A stretch of DNA of 64,000 nt, from NCBI GenBank assembly GCA_026261815.1, contig JAMPIT010000890.1, positions 12,306,001 to 12,370,000 of the forward strand, given 5' to 3'. Source of the DNA: Monarcha castaneiventris obscurior. Taxonomy: Eukaryota > Chordata > Aves > Passeriformes > Monarchidae. Positions 62,892 through 64,000 of this stretch are shown here, one piece after another. Each line of letters starts with the position of its first letter. The stretch's first letter is position 1. The notes under the pieces were generated by a model. The model worked only from the letters and a program-made list of their open reading frames with translations, had not been told where the DNA came from and searched no databases. The position numbers and the translations under genes are program-made.

Positions 62892-63051
62892 AGTAGCTGT
62901 GTTCTTCACTGCATTTCCTACAATCACCACAACTCTTCCTTTAAAGCTCTGGAGTGTGGCAGTTGCTGGGCACTGGATGAGATCCCCTTCTGCAGTAAAT
63001 GCTGATGCAAAAGGGACATTGATGCTGCCAGAAATGTGGCCACGGTTAAAG
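62892..63051 (-). CDS. TBCK: TBCK penultimate coding exon (rhodanese-like domain)
   Basis: On the minus strand the exon encodes [20 protein letters not shown], then [20 protein letters not shown] and [13 protein letters not shown], 53 full codons after one split base. Human TBCK reads [20 protein letters not shown] here, as I remember it. RGHIxGSINxPF is the classic rhodanese-fold signature around the second conserved motif. [11 protein letters not shown] occupies the place of the active-site loop but has no cysteine, so sulphur transfer is not expected; the human protein also lacks it. Acceptor CCTTAACTGATCTTCCTAAG and donor GTAAGT are both usable, and an in-frame TAA in the tract upstream rules out the earlier CAG. 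The exon is 160 nt and leaves in phase 0, matching the terminal exon. Confidence 0.95.
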
Positions 63052-64000
63052 CTTAGGAAGATCAGTTAAGGAGGTCTGAAAGGCAGAGAAACCTGTGGTA
63101 CATAAATAACTGTAGGATGAACCTGCTCTTCAACCTACTTGTCATGATACAACACCATTGGTCTTTTGTGATAAAATATTTTGACAAACCTCATTTACTG
63201 TTTACTCATAGGGAGAAAAACCTTCATAGGAAAACTACATAGGAAAGAAAGCACAGAATGAAGAACTGGTTGGTTCGAAAAGGACACAACACAGCACAGC
63301 ACTACATATTAAATACTTAGTGCTAAAGAGCCAATATCCCCAGTATACCTAATTCTGTGGATTTCACTTCAACTCTAGTCTGCTAACAGGAGCCAAATAC
63401 CAATAAGCAGTTGGAGCACCTCTTCTAGAGGCATTTTATGCAAAAGGAATGAAGTACTTCAAATGAGAACCAAAATTAAACAGGAATTATTGGGAAATGT
63501 CCTCAAACTTCCCGTCAACCCCGACATGTCCTCTACAATTTTGATCCAAATTGAAATTCTAATGTATATGGCCTCAGATTCCCAGACAATGAGCACCATG
63601 TATATTATTTGAGTTCCAGTAACAGCAAGCATGTCAGGGGGTATTGAAAAGCAAACAACTCTGAGACATCATAGTTAGCTGTCCTTCAGTTTCAGAGGAT
63701 CATCATTCAATGAGATTTTATAAACAAATATTGAATGTGGAAGTCTCTTAAATAAAAATTAAGTTGGACTATTACTACCTAGCTTTTTATGAACTTGAAA
63801 ATCCACCACAACCTTGACAAAACTCTGAATTACTTTCATAGACTGAACACATGCCTGGAATATTCCCCTTCCCCAGCTATAAGCAAAAACACCTTTGAAG
63901 AGATGGGAAACAGCAAAGTTCTGCAAAAATATACACAATGACAAACATTGACATTAGTCACTCTATTCCTGTACTTGCAGAAAGCTAGTTAAATTTATAA
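63052..64000 (-). other. TBCK: TBCK intron (continues beyond the window)
   Basis: This is upstream intronic sequence of the minus-strand gene. I searched it for the preceding exon (the part around LLVVDIRNSE in human) and did not find it. No other feature is seen. Confidence 0.75.

Overview
This is a vertebrate nuclear window, almost certainly from a bird. It holds the 3' half of a nephronectin gene (NPNT) on the plus strand and the last two coding exons of TBCK on the minus strand. The two genes are tail to tail, the order I know from human 4q24. A bird is suggested by a 5'-truncated CR1 retroposon around 6075-6300, by very sparse interspersed repeats otherwise, and by fairly compact introns. 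The species cannot be named from the sequence.

1-23.1 kb: NPNT. The window opens inside an intron. Seven exons follow: two calcium-binding EGF modules (3215-3349 and 4544-4666), a long Thr/Pro-rich linker exon carrying the integrin-binding RGD (about 6615-7226), a small exon with the LFEI-type integrin synergy segment (15741-15836), and three exons of the C-terminal MAM domain (16212-16310, 19769-20025, 21531-21626, the last with the stop codon). A 3' UTR of about 1.5 kb ends near an AATAAA at 23084. Every junction has canonical GT and AG ends and compatible phases except the acceptor of the linker exon, where no good AG lies at the expected place.

23.1-50.7 kb: about 28 kb of intergenic DNA. 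I find no exon, RNA gene or clear mobile element here, only microsatellites, small tandem duplications and A-rich or A/C-rich stretches.

50.7-64 kb: TBCK, minus strand. The terminal coding exon (51251-51361) and the preceding exon (62892-63051) encode the end of the rhodanese-like domain. They are separated by an 11.5 kb intron, and the window closes inside the next intron upstream. The domain segment has no cysteine where an active rhodanese has its catalytic one.

The two genes are neighbours but not functionally linked. NPNT is a secreted basement-membrane ligand of integrin alpha8beta1, and TBCK is an intracellular pseudokinase/TBC/rhodanese protein. I found no sign of a new biological system. 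The most useful leads are the non-standard acceptor of the NPNT linker exon, its coding minisatellite, and an intron-like 102-base in-frame segment within that exon. Human and family comparisons are from memory, since no searches could be run.
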